NCBI GenBank assembly: GCA_015680905.1
Contig: CM027383.1
Location: 40,360,501-40,424,500 of the forward strand
Source: Coptis chinensis
Taxonomy: Eukaryota; Streptophyta; Magnoliopsida; Ranunculales; Ranunculaceae
DNA: 64,000 nucleotides
Reading direction: 5' to 3'
Shown here piece by piece: positions 26,315 to 37,580 of the stretch. Both the position numbers and the translations under genes were made by a program. The notes below the pieces were generated by a model, which did no database searches, was not told the DNA's origin, and saw only the letters and a list, made by a program, of their open reading frames with translations. How positions within the stretch are numbered: the stretch's first letter is position 1; each line of letters opens with the position of its first letter.

Positions 26315-27835
26315 TTAAAAAACCACATTGCGAGAGATACGAAACCGATGTGCAACACCATCATAGCATACAAAACCCTTGTGAGCAGTACTGTAACCCA
26401 TGAAGGCACACCGAACAGATTGAGCAGCAAGCTTATGACGTTCATGATGGGGCAAATGGACAAAGCAAATACACCCAAAAGTATGTAACATGTCATAGCC
26501 AGGATGTGTACCGTACAAGTGGAAATGAGGCAAGTCAAAATCCAAATGTTGAACAGGAAGTTGATTAATCAAGTGAATAGCTGTGGAGAGGGCTTCAACC
26601 CAAAATCTGGGCGGAACTGAAGATTCCAAGAGAAAAACTCGGACAATATCTAACAAGCGACGATTCTTTCTTTCAGCTACCCCATTCTGCTGAGGGGTAT
26701 CTAGACAAGAGCGTTGAGAGAGAATACCCTTTTCTTGCAAGAAAGTCTGAGAGTCATGAGACAAATATTCCCCGCCATTGTCGGACCTCAGAATCTTAAT
26801 ACTGGATGAGAATTGTGTCTCAATGAAAGCTACAAAAGTCTTAAGAACAGTACTGGCCTCACTCTTAGAACGAAGAAAATATATCCAAGTGTAACGACTG
26901 AAATCATCAATAAACGTCACAAAATATTTATAATTAGCATGTGAGGTGACGGGTGCCTTTCTCCAAATATCACTATGAATAATCTGAAAACATTTATCAG
27001 CTCGACTCCCATGAACTGGAAATGGAAGAGTCTTGCTTTTCCCAAGCTTACAAGTATCACAATCAAAAGACAAACTAGAAAACTGAGACTGATCTTTATT
27101 ACCCAATAAACCAATTTTCAACAAATGAGACAAAATTAGAACATTGGGATGGCCCAATCTTTTATGCCAAATTTCATGCCTACGTCCAACACTAATACAA
27201 GCCAAAGACATAGCAGTAGGAATAGTAAACTGTAAAGGAAACAATCTTCCGACTTTAGGCCCCTTCGCGATCACCTTCCCCGACCCTTGATCCTGCACAA
27301 GACAACCGGCACGGGAGAAAAACACATCACAGTTATTGTCAACTAATTGACCAACTGAAATCAGATTAGTTGATAAACCCGGAGAGACAAAAACAGTATT
27401 AAAAGAAGACCCAATATCACCAACTGCAGTGATCGGGAGGGTACTGCCATTAGCAATCTGAATGTGTTGCGTCCCGGTATATCGCCGAATGTTGTGCAAA
27501 GAATTACAACTACCTGTCATATGATTGGATGCTCCGGAATCAACAAACCAGGGAGAAGAAACAGTAGTGCTCTTACCTTGTAATCCCAAGGCAGAAAAGG
27601 CAGAAACAATCATTTGTTGAACCAGTTCTGCGGTAAGAGTAGGTTGACTGGTGCTAGCCTGCGAGAGTGTGGAAGGAGGGCCCTGAACATTAGCTTGAAA
27701 AGCATGAGCTTTCCGGTTTTGAGGTCGTGTAGGACACTCCTTGATAATATGCCCCGGTTCCTTACAGTAATTGCAGACTTTTTGAGGACAATTGCGAGCA
27801 ATGTGACCATATTGAAATACATTCTTAAATCTTTC
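26315..27835 (-). pseudogene. Copia gag end, protease and integrase
   Basis: The frame opens with two CCHC-type knuckles. The first has lost a Cys (FQYGHIARNC). The second is intact: CNYCKEPGHIIKEC. The aspartic protease active site is WFVDSGASNHMTG. The GAG-pre-integrase motif is WHKRLGHP. The integrase core shows HSDIW, FIDDFSRYTW, RSDNGGEY and QQNGVAERKNR, which together supply the DDE triad. The frame ends at a stop just after ISRNVVF, where a one-base shift separates it from the reverse transcriptase part. The amino-terminal part of the open frame beyond 27,835 is host intron sequence. Confidence 0.92.
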
Positions 27836-28167
27836 CGTCTGACAAGCATATACGTATCCAACTATTCTAGTTATTCCTGTTCTCATATGAACGTATGTGC
27901 ATCTGTCTTTATCTGAATTTCTTGTGATATGTGAGTTTTGCTTAATATAAAGCATTTGTTAGCCAAACTTTTAAGCAAAAACAAAAAAGGTTTGATAGGG
28001 TCCAGTCTTTAAAGACTTTTGTTAAGGATCGTGTCTTCTTTACACATTATTATAGACAATTAGCAATGATCCTTGAGATTAGCTAGTTGCTAGCAAGGCC
28101 CAACTTATCCGTATCGTCTGACCGTTGAAATTTTACCTGATTGTATGTTTCTGTTAACATGAGTTGA

Positions 28168-28374
<207 letters not shown>

Positions 28375-28497
28375 TAGACATTACAGCAGTCAAGGGGGTT
28401 CGGAACTGAGTTTATGTTTCCAGGTACAGGAGCTGTTACTGCTTTAAATCTGTTTGCAACAGCTGGTGGTGCTGATGATGATGACCTCTATGGATAG

Positions 28498-29034
28498 ATG
28501 TTTGGTTCAATAAGTTGGTTGGTTTATACTAGTAACTATTAACTAAAGAAAGGGGAGTTATCAAGTCTTGAACTTCTGGGTTCTAAGTTTGGGAGTTTTA
28601 GATGTATGATATTAACTTGCTATAGAAAACTAGGGTGTTCAATTTAGTATGAACTTGGGAGAGAATGCATTCTTTTTCAAGAGAACTAGTTGCTAATTGA
28701 ATCGACTTTATAAATATCTCCTGTGTGCTTGTTTGCCATATGGAAACAAATCGAAAAGGTCTAGTTGTTAGCTAACTTCATTTTTGGCAAAATAAATAGG
28801 GACTTGGCCTGAAACAATACCGAAAAAACTCTGGGACTAACTATAGAGCTTGGACATCGGAATTTAAACCTTGTATGACATTAAAAATGATGTAAAAATT
28901 GATCAAACCTTTTATTTTGGCAAAAGCTTGGCCTCAAGCCCGAAAACTGAACTATCAAACCTAAAATGATGTAAAAATTGATCAAACCTTTTATGAACTA
29001 TCAAACCTACAATAATGTGGTCGGGATTTGCATC
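28498..29034. other. 3' flank of the CDC48 pseudogene
   Basis: AT-rich sequence with no gene. A short phrase (GATGTAAAAATTGATCAAACC) recurs in near-tandem at about 28,889 and 28,967. Confidence 0.5.
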
Positions 29035-29175
29035 TAGGTTAAGGAATAAGGCAAAGCGGGGATGAATTGACATTGGTTGATATCGGATGCAAAGAAATAG
29101 ATTGACAGTAATAGAAAGCGGTAAGAAGTAGCGTAAACTTCTGTGAATTAAGTTGGTGTATGTACAAAATTACTC
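29035..29175. repeat. Dispersed repeat, copy 1
   Basis: Resembles 36,712-36,850: both contain GCGGGGATG, then GGATGCAAAGAAATA, ATTGACAGTAAT and AACTTCTG in the same order and spacing. The family is not identified, and no terminal repeats are seen. Confidence 0.6.
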
Positions 29176-31118
29176 CAGTATTCCATTAACTCTTAAATAT
29201 GATCATGTGTGCGCATTTTGCTCTAGGTCAGTGAGTTCATTAACAGGGCCGGCTCTGAGGGCAAGCCAACTATGCAGCCGCGTAGGGCCCAAGCTTTGAC
29301 CCAACTGAAAGGCCCCGTCCAGATAACAAGTAGTGAGATTTTATTGGTTGATGTGGCCCAATGACTATTTTTCAAGCATAAATGCAAAATAAACCTTTGG
29401 AAGTGTAGCTGAGGAGTCAAACTTCGATTACATACACTGATTACATACACCGGAACTAAAAACACGTCCACTACACTACCTACTTGTTTATGTTAAAAAA
29501 AGCTAAACATTATATATACTAGCATTTTGGGCATGCTCTATTAGCGTGAAATTGAGAGCTGTCCAATTAATCAAGCCACAAAAGCAAGCCCAACAAAAGC
29601 CCAGTCCATATGGTGAGGTTGCTTTTTTAAAACAATGCAACCGAAGCCCACTCAAAATAAGCCCAACCAAATTGCAACTGAAGCCCAATAGCAAAAAGCC
29701 CATCGAATTCCAACATAAGCCCAACCGCAATTGTTGACCAATCCAATTAGAGTTGAATATTATATTTACACATTTACTCTTATCAAATATAATAAATTAT
29801 AAATAAAATCAGATTATAGCCTTGTAAATAGAAAATATGAGTGAGGGCAAATTTGGAAAACATAAAATCCAATGGACCCAAAAAACACTATTGCTTGGGG
29901 AGTTTTCTTTACAAAGTAAAGATATAAAAAAATACATAAAATCATACAGTTTCTATAGCCTCCCTAATAAGAGCTCGCCTGGGGACTTCTCAATCTGGCC
30001 CTGTTCATTAATAAAAGTTTGTTGGTTGTGTAAATAAAACATAAACCAAAAAAAGGAAAAAAAGATCGACTATGTAGTTATGTAATTGAGTTAACAGATA
30101 ATCTTATCATTTCTCTTCATGAAAAAACAGTCAGTAAGGCAGTAACACCCTTTTTCTTTATGGTGTTCTTCAATATCTGTTTGTTAAGCGTCAAGGCTCT
30201 AGACATGACTAGGTGTAGAATCTGGTGGGGTTGGTGTAGAGGCTACACGCCTTCCATGCTCGGATTTTCTATTTACGGTGAACTTTTTTTTTTTGAAAAG
30301 TTTGCTGGGGTTAAGGCAAACCCCCACCTGTTTATTGCACATAGAGAAATATTACATACCCTCCCTAAGAGTATGGTCATATATTAGAAGGAGGTACATA
30401 TAACATAAGGCATCAAGCCTAAAACACTTCGGATTTCTCCCTACACTTACAGTCCCGAAGGAACAATCACGGGCAAGAAAACCACAATCAGCAACCCCAT
30501 CAACCATAGCCTGAGGGACCATTTGCCTTCAATCCACAAGCCCCATACAAAGACAAAGGGAGCATACAAAGACTACAACAGGCATGAAGCCCTCACACAA
30601 ATGAGATTAATCATTACACATACCACAAGCAAGTATTCATAGGAATCGTCTCATTTGATCTCCTACTTTTTAGCCTTCAATTGCTTTACTATCTTAGGAT
30701 GGTCTTTTCTAATATGAAGTTGCGTTTTCTCATAGTCACAGAAAAACACCCGCAAGCACAACACACGTATGTGAGTCCCAAAGTGTCATCCCAAAACTCT
30801 TTCGTATAATCCTCAATATACCTCTTTTTGTTTTTGGTTAGTGACTTTACCTTCTTCATCATTACGAGAGTAGGCTCAATTTTCTCCAGAAGAACGCTCT
30901 TGGATTTTTTTGCTTCTTTTTGGCTTTACAGTTGACCAATCCTCTAAAGACGTTTCATGCCTTGACCTGTTTTTAGGGAAGTAGTCATTAAATATTTCTT
31001 TCTCATAATCTGATAGGTCATCCATATCATCTACCTTCTCATTTTCAGCAACTAACCCTTCATACATATTTCTTTCTCGGCTATTGGGTAGTTGAGGGAA
31101 GAGAAGTAATCCTATCAA
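29176..31118. other. Intergenic DNA with possible transposon ends and an unknown coding remnant
   Basis: At 29,244 the phrase CAGGGCCGGCTCTGAGG looks like the terminus of some plant hAT elements, but no matching opposite end was found. From 31,118 down to about 30,670 on the minus strand, acidic coding-like sequence continues from the NRT2 pseudogene frame (YEGLVAEN, DDLSDYEKEIFNDYF). It is followed, after stops and shifts, by cysteine/histidine-rich pieces (FCDYEKTQLHIRKDH) that could be a degraded zinc finger. No function can be assigned. Confidence 0.35.
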
Positions 31119-32596
31119 GTTTTCGGTGAACTTAATACTGCTTTGGTTCAATCCCTTCTGCTTCTCTTCCTCTATCCATTCGGGTTCATAGTAGTTATGT
31201 TCGTCCAATTTAACATCTTTAGAGGCAGGTCAGAACATGCTGCCCTATTGGGAGAAATGTACTAACGTCATAGGAAGAGTACATCCAACTATCATGATCC
31301 CCATAAGATTGATACCGAGGTCAGAAATTCTTTTAAACTTTGTAAAGAACGATGGCGAGTAAGCTCTGAACCAAAGTTTCCACCTGCACTAGCTTAGCCT
31401 GATATTATTCCCAATGATCGTCAAGATATAAATGGGATGATGCCAAATGTAGCTCCACATGCAGCTTGAGCGCATACTGAGAAAAGAATCATTGTGAAAA
31501 CAGAGATAGGAAGAGAACTAGCGCGGCCAAGCCAGATGCAGAAGACCCCTCCTAGAGTTTGGAGTATCTAAAGGTTCCATAGCCTTGCCTGCATTCCAAA
31601 ACGACGTGCACCAAAATTAGACATCCATCCACTAAAGGGTCGGGCAACAATGTTGGCCATACCAAAGCAAGCGGCAATGGTTCCCGCTGTGTGGAGCTTC
31701 AGATCGAACCTATTACACAAGAAAAGAAAAGTAAATTGTACATTAGACAGTCCATCTCTATGAACTTGATCTTTTAAGAAACAACGTATCGAATTGAACG
31801 TTAGACAAACCTGTCAAAGAAATAGGCACCGATTGCGTGTAGTTAGTTCTACACCCATGGAGTAACCATAGAGAATAACAAAGATCCATGTCCTATAGTT
31901 TGTGATGGCCACAAACGGCATTCCATAACACCTGAACAAGAAAGGGTCCCATGGTAAAACACAAATTAGAAACATGGTATTGTGAGAATTATTTTTCCTT
32001 CATTGAGTAGAAGTAAGACTAGGAGAAGAAAAGCAATTGCAATCAGATAAAGAAGGTATAATGCTGAAGAACTTACCTTTGAGAACTTGTCTTTTGAAAC
32101 ATTTCCCTTCTTTTATAAGCTACTCAGGTTCCCATCGGGCAAATCTTGTCCTAGTGTAAGGACTAGGATCCCGGTGATAATATGCATACATCCAGGAATA
32201 AAGAAAGCAATACGCCACGCAGTGAATGGAGTTGAACCAGCTTTATAGATTAGCTCATAAAGCAATGGCATCAGCAACTGAGTTGCCCCAACCAATGGTA
32301 GTACCATTTACAAGCCCAATTATCTTTCCATTGAACATGGTGCTCATCCAGTATTGGCAGGAAACAAATGTTGCAAGTGAGAACCCAATCATGAATCAAA
32401 CAACAATATATTCTCGAGCTGACAACACAAGTGACATAGAGAATACAGTTGGTGCAGAGAGCATCATGAGGAATGCACAACCATATCTAGGACCTAGTAG
32501 ATCGCATACAACACCCATTACAAGCCCATATGGAGAAGATACTTCCTGAAACATATGTAATTCGAGCATTGCCTACGTCGCTCTTCGTGAGATTAA

Positions 32597-32720
32597 TGGC
32601 CTATTTGTTTTTTTGGTTTAAGTTATAAGAGGGTCTTATAAGTGGGTCTTATAAACTGGTTTGTTTTTTATTTTAAGTTCCTCTTATAAGCACGCACTTG
32701 CAGAAAAAGAAAAAACAAAC
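32597..32720. repeat. Left TIR and subterminal TTATAAGA repeats
   Basis: After the terminal repeat come several copies of the self-complementary TCTTATAAGA or its half (about 32,628, 32,637, 32,647 and 32,691). They mirror the cluster at the other end and are plausible binding sites for the Myb-like protein or transposase. Confidence 0.7.
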
Positions 32721-32955
32721 ATACAACATCTTATAGATGGTTATTTGACAAATATAACCCTGCTTTACATACAAGCAACATGTCAAAATAGAAATTCTTA
32801 CAGTACAAGCAACATTCACGTCTAATTTCATAACCACTTCACATACAAGCAACATGTCAAAATAGAAATTCTTACATTACATTTAAATCCAAATACAACA
32901 TAAAAATAATTTTGTTCAACACTCATGACGTTTCTAAACCCCAAACTCAATTCTT

Positions 32956-33440
32956 CTAAACCAAGGTGACCTCAAACAACTTGTACAACTCATTTGCATT
33001 AGGTAGGGGCTTTTTCTTGTACACTTGAACATCTGGATTTCTCTGTTTCAACAAAATAAACAAAGTCAAATGATAATGGATAATCAAACACACAATGCTA
33101 TGAGTAAAAATAATTGAATACAAGCACTTACCTCAATTACATTCTCCCAAACTTCTTCCATCCAATCACAACCCCCTAGTGCATAATTGAATTCTCCACC
33201 CACTAATCGAACACAATTTCTCCATGACATATACTTTCTCTTGAGAACTTCCCACCTATTCTCACAAACTTTTGCATCTTTACTCAATCCAAATCTTTCA
33301 TTCAATTCATTTTTCACATGTTTCCAACTATTAGGTTTTAGGGATGAACCTTGGTATCCTTCATTGCTAACTTCTTCCAAACATACGTCAAGAAAAGCTT
33401 GAGCCAATCCAGGCGCAGTGGAAAACACAAATTGAACCCT
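32956..33440 (-). pseudogene. Harbinger ORF1, Myb/SANT-like protein, copy 2 (truncated)
   Basis: A second, diverged copy of the same domain lies directly downstream: FLDVCLEEVSNEGYQGSSLK, SWKHVKNELNERFGL, CENRWEVLKRKYMSWRNCV and WMEEVWENVIE. It is followed after an intron by PDVQVYKKKPLPNANELYKL and a stop at 32,956. It lacks the acidic region and helical tail of copy 1. The divergence between copies is substantial, so the duplication is old or the two were inherited from different elements. Confidence 0.82.
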
Positions 33441-33623
33441 AGCTATGATCTAATATCAAAATAAAAAACATCCATGAAATGACAATGCATATAACAAAAA
33501 CATTCCATCATAGCAAAAATAGTGTATTGCATAGTGCATTGTCATATTCACAACTAATTAAATATCACATTACAACATAATAAAAAAAGTAGACCGAGTA
33601 TGTTTTAAGACATCCCCACCAAG

Positions 33624-34733
33624 TTAAACTCCCATGCTGACCAATCCCGTGAGAAAAATCTTCTTATCCTCCATATCCTCCAATTCTACTAAGGCTTTTC
33701 TAAACTCCTTATTTGCAGCAAGTTTCACCATTGCACCAATATACACATCCATAGTCATCTGCTCATTTTCTTTTAGATAATTCAGAATACCCATGCATAT
33801 AGACATAGAATAGGACTCCATGTTCTTCTTCACTTCAATCCTTTCAAGCTCCATATGTGTCACTGGATTCTTCACCACACCAATTAACTCTTGCACACCA
33901 TCAGATTCCTTTTCATCAATTACCTTCTTCCTCTTCTTTTTTGAACCATCACTAGCAATATTGCTAGTTCCACCTTGTTCAAATTGGGGTGTGTTGTTTT
34001 CCTCGCTAACAATGAGGAGTATTGATATTTACATCATCCTAGTAGAAATCAGTTATCTCCACATCTGGGACTGGAATTGGAATGGTATCATCATTCACCA
34101 TATTTAAATCATCGTCATCAATCACCACGTGATCATCTGGCAACCCAACCTCCCCAGTAGCATAAGCAGCATCCCCCGTCGCCAAAGTGCCTTCAAACAA
34201 CTTGTACAACTCTTCTACATTACTCAGAGGCTTCTTCTTATAGATTATTGCAGCCGGGTTCCTCTATATTAATTTGGACCAAACAAAATAATTCAATAAC
34301 ATAATTAACACAAAAATAAAAACAAATTTGAATTACTACAAAACAAATTATGCAATATAATAACACTTGCCTGAAGAACATCAGCCCAAACTTCTTCTGG
34401 CCAATTAATACTCCCAAGTGCAAAATTGATTCCTCGACCACTCTTGCCAACACAATTCCTCCAAGCCACATACTTCTTTTTCTGCGCATCCCACCTATTT
34501 TTGAAAGTCTTTTGCTCATGGTTTAACTTAAACTTATCATTCAAGGTATCCCTTACGCGTTTCCAACTAATAGGTTTTAGGGATGAACCTTGGTAACCCT
34601 CTTTCATAACTTCTTCCAAACACAAGTCTAGGAAATCTTGAGCTAATTTAGGGACATTGGTAAATACATGGTGAACCTTGGCCGCGCTACCCTCAGTACT
34701 ACCCTCAGTCGCATTGTCGATATTATTAGCCAT
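33624..34733 (-). pseudogene. Harbinger ORF1, Myb/SANT-like protein, copy 1
   Basis: Plant PIF/Harbinger elements carry an accessory Myb/SANT-like DNA-binding protein that works with the transposase. Exon 1 (from ATG 34,733) has the family core: FLDLCLEEVMKEGYQGSSLK, SWKRVRDTLNDKF, FKNRWDAQKKKYVAWRNCVG and WPEEVWADVL. After a short intron (acceptor near 34,256), exon 2 resumes with PAAIIYKKKPLSNVEELYKL, an acidic stretch, a basic KKKRKK that could be a nuclear localisation signal, and an alpha-helical tail ending KIFLTGLVSMGV at 33,624. A TAG inside the acidic stretch (after EITDFY) and a nearby frameshift break the ORF. Confidence 0.85.
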
Positions 34734-35519
34734 GATATATATGTTCTAATGTAAACAAGCAAGCACCTTAAAAAAACAAAAAAGAAAAACAGTTCATTAT
34801 AGATTATTTCAACACTTTGAACATCTAAATAATGTAAACAGTGCATATAGTTCATTGTTCAAAGCATAGTTTGGATAGTTAGGAGTCTAGATACAAGTGC
34901 TTCAGAGTTAAGGAAGGAACAAGCTAACAGAACAAAAATAAAATGTGTTAAAAAAATCAATCTCCCATCCAATCAAAATTTGACAGTCAAATAGAGAGCA
35001 ACACTGCAAAGAATACTAGTTTCTATCACTCGATATTTTAATGCTCGATTATTACAATCAAAACAGAACTCTAATTTACTATAACACTATAACTAAACAC
35101 TAGATTACTGCAACCAAATAAATTTCACAATTTATTGTTCACAATTTAGATAATGAGAGAAAAAAATAAAGTGAAGTACATAGGGGTTTTCATGAAGGGC
35201 TGGTACATACCAAAAAGGTTGAGATCGATAGATAGCAGCAGCAACAAGGAGTGGTTGGATCGACAGCAACAACAGTAGCAAAGTGCGAGTGCGAGTTCAA
35301 TACTAGCACTTCTCACGATTGTGGCATCAGCAGCAACACAAGCTTTGGGGTAGTGTTGTGGCGGCAGTTGAAGAAAATGGAGGCAAAGAAGAAATGAGAA
35401 AGAGAAGGCAGAAGAGAGAAGAGAGAACGAGGGCAAGGGGTAGTGTGGTTGGGGCGTTTATGTCTTTTTCCAGCTTACAAGACTTACGGAATTGTAGTAG
35501 ATCCAATTTTGGTACTTAT

Positions 35520-35670
35520 AGAAATCATGCCTCTTATAAGACATTTATAGTAGAATGCCTCTTATAAGAGGCAAAAAACAAACTAAAAAAATGTCCAAAA
35601 TCACGGGTTCACATCTTATAAGAGGTTATAAGACATCAATGTCTTATAAGAGGCAAAAACAAATGGCCCC
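35520..35670. repeat. Right TIR and subterminal TCTTATAAGA repeats
   Basis: CTCTTATAAGA, TCTTATAAGAGG and GTCTTATAAGAGGC recur about five times between 35,520 and 35,655. The final terminal repeat follows immediately. Confidence 0.75.
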
Positions 35671-35950
35671 TAAGGTTATCTAGAATAATAGGAACGAAAG
35701 GTGTTGCGGCAAATGTAGAAATAAAACAAGTGAAGAAAGGCATCCAAGAGAGGTGAAATGTTTTCATGTGTGGATTAGCAAATGAGAAGAGCTTAAAGAC
35801 CTTGGCCTTATGCTCAGAATCGACGGGTAAGTCAAATTTTGTTGTTGTATCAGTTGGGACTATTGGGGAAGCGACAGAGAAGGCGAACGACTGTTCTCTG
35901 CCCGACACTCCATGCATTGAGCTTCCTGGGGTTCCCTCTATATCAGCCAT

Positions 35951-36711
35951 TGCCTCTAAAAATTCTAAAGATTAGGACTGATAGCCTTAGAAGAATGCAC
36001 TATAGTTAGTCGTTGACATTGTTAAAGGGGCTACTTGAGATTCCTAACGGTTGCAGTAATATTGTATCTCGTAGTCAATTTGAAAAGAATCCTTGGCACC
36101 GCATCTCACTTACAAACATAAAAAGGTCATATGAATATCCCAAAAGATCATTTTGCCTATGTGCTAGCAACAACTAAGAGGATCCATCACTTAATGTCTC
36201 ACCTATTTAGTATCTAATGATTTTTAATACACTAATTGGTGCAATCATCTTATTAGTCATGCTTTTAGAGTTAAATAAGGTACACAAATGTTGGACTGGG
36301 CAGTAGTGATTAGTGAACAATTCTTACCCGAAAAATTATTTTGAAATTAGGTTCCCTTTCGCTCAGAAGAAATGCAACAGGTTTTGCTTTCCTCTCATGT
36401 ATCTCTAGTCTTGAGAAAAAATGTTGTACGGGCCATTCGAAACTTTTAAAGTATTTTTTGTGAAAAGTACTTGGATCAATGTTTTGACAGATGCTCTTAC
36501 TAAGGCCAATTAAATAATGCATGTTGAGCCTTTCAGTTATTTTTGATATTTTTCAATTCAAAGATGGATATATCTGCAACTATTTGTCAGGTCAAATAGG
36601 ACAGAGTTTGTTCCTTTACATGAATTGTAGCCGCACCAACAGCACCATGAGCATTTTGATTGTGACATAAACCAATATACTCATATGAATCTCTTTACCC
36701 TTTCCTTTGAC
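35951..36711. other. Intergenic DNA upstream of the NRT2 pseudogene
   Basis: Probable NRT2 5' flank at first. Near 36,475-36,515 the plus-strand phrase encoding VLTDALTKAN resembles the extreme C-terminus of a copia polyprotein, but nothing upstream supports a full element. Confidence 0.35.
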
Positions 36712-36850
36712 AGAGCGGGGATGCCTTGGTAGTGTCTGCTTCTGATTAATATTGGATGCAAAGAAATAAATTGACAGTAATAAAAAGTTGTAAGAAGCTA
36801 AGTGAACTTCTGAGAAGCAAGCTCTGTGAATGTACATAATAATTACACAA
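36712..36850. repeat. Dispersed repeat, copy 2
   Basis: Partner of 29,035-29,175, same orientation, with the shared blocks GGATGCAAAGAAATA and ATTGACAGTAAT. Confidence 0.6.
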
Positions 36851-36854
36851 TTGT

Positions 36855-37250
36855 TGTCACGCTTCAAATCTCAAACAATTATATACCTAAGATACGTGAC
36901 TTTTATGGAAACATTTCGGCAGAATCTTCTCTATATTTTCAACATTTTATGAAAATAAAACCTGTCATAACCTAAAAATCAAAACAATATACATCTCTCA
37001 TTGATCAACACAACTACCGTCTCGACCAATGCCAGAGCAGTTAAATAACTGGTTTACCAAAAATGAGATCACTACAACATTGGGACTTAGTAAGCCAAAA
37101 TATTTGAATGTCTCGACTAATGTCAGATTATTCAAGCACCTCATGCAAAGTCATTAATTACCAAAACATAAGTTAAAGTATATACATCCGAGTCTCATAG
37201 CTATCAAAAGATTTACATCCTTAACAAAAGGTACATACTAGGTTACTACA
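36855..37250. repeat. LTR-like dispersed repeat, partner of 1,724
   Basis: Begins GTTGTCACGCTTCAAATCTC and shares the ATTTTCAACATT...TCATAACCT and CTCGACCA blocks with 1,724-2,000. It directly precedes the Tat-like element. The family is not identified. Confidence 0.35.
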
Positions 37251-37275
37251 AAATTTTCTAAAAGAGAGAATTAAG

Positions 37276-37580
37276 ATGTACACAACTAATATCCGTGGTG
37301 GTAGGATCCAGGGTATGGGAGATCAGTGGTGCGATAAACCCAAAGTAACATACGCTGTGGAGGTGCGGTGTATAGGATCAGACCGCGGACTCATAAGTAC
37401 TGTACGGGAACCATACACGTGGAGAAAAGAAGGCCGAGAGGTAGAAGGACAGATGGATGATTGGGATGCAAGGGGAGAATGGTATAAAGAGGAAAGTGAA
37501 GGAGAGAGAAAGTGGAGGCTTTTTCATAATCAAGAGAAGGCTAGACCTAGAGGAGAGGTAGTAGTGAGTGAGATATAACA
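37276..37580 (+). repeat. Probable 5' LTR of the Tat-like element
   Basis: Bounded by TGTACACAAC at 37,276 and GATATAACA at 37,580, immediately before the primer-binding site. It contains a TATA-like GTATAAAGAGG near 37,481. The right border is supported by the PBS. The left border is a guess because the 3' LTR lies outside the window. Confidence 0.5.

Larger units (their letters stand above)
24250..27835 (-). mobile_element. 5'-truncated Ty1/copia retrotransposon in a CDC48 intron
   Basis: On the minus strand the order is gag zinc knuckle, protease, integrase, reverse transcriptase, RNase H, which is the copia order. The left (5') LTR and most of gag are missing: homology begins abruptly near 27,835, where CDC48 intron sequence resumes. 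At the 3' end a purine tract (GAGGGAGGA) is followed by TGTCAATGAGG at 24,473, the likely start of the 3' LTR. Its end is not resolved but must lie before the CDC48 exon ending at 24,185. Several frameshifts and stops make it non-autonomous. It is antisense to CDC48. Confidence 0.9.
32597..35670 (-). mobile_element. PIF/Harbinger DNA transposon, transposase-less
   Basis: The ends are imperfect inverted repeats: TGGCCTATTTGTTTTTTTGG on the left and, read inward from the right, GGGGCCATTTGTTTTTGCC. They are flanked by a 3 bp duplication TAA (32,594-32,596 and 35,671-35,673). Removing the element and one TAA restores the NRT2 codons for DNLNLT, proving the borders. The element is 3,074 bp and contains two Myb/SANT-like ORF1 genes but no DDE transposase, so it must be mobilised in trans if at all. 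Confidence 0.93.
31119..35950 (-). pseudogene. NRT2: High-affinity nitrate transporter (NRT2) pseudogene split by a transposon
   Basis: NRT2 proteins are plasma-membrane nitrate/proton symporters of the major facilitator superfamily. The first exon starts with ATG at 35,950 and is typical: [20 protein letters not shown], then [20 protein letters not shown] and [15 protein letters not shown]/Harbinger element (32,597-35,670) interrupts the codons for DNL-NLTKSD. The gene resumes at 32,596 through [47 protein letters not shown] and [14 protein letters not shown]. It continues after introns with [34 protein letters not shown] and the C-terminal EEEKQKGLNQSSIKFTEN. Damage: several frameshifts, CGA to TGA before FMIGF and in the FIS-RSLG motif, TGG to TAG twice, and loss of the normal C-terminus after SIKFTEN. 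Confidence 0.94.

Noticed and set aside
27836..27955. N-terminal extension of the copia polyprotein
   Set aside because: The sequence resembles CDC48 intron DNA and lacks gag homology. The open frame runs into it by chance.
29244..29480. A full hAT transposon starting CAGGGCCGGC
   Set aside because: No complementary terminus, 8 bp duplication or transposase could be found, so only one possible end is mentioned.
30876..31208. A separate 110-codon gene on the minus strand
   Set aside because: Its first third is the C-terminus of the NRT2 pseudogene (EEEKQKGLNQSSIKF), so it is not an independent gene.
37276..37578. A 100-codon plus-strand open frame
   Set aside because: It lies inside the probable Tat-like LTR, ends at the primer-binding site and has no domain. 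It is read as LTR sequence.
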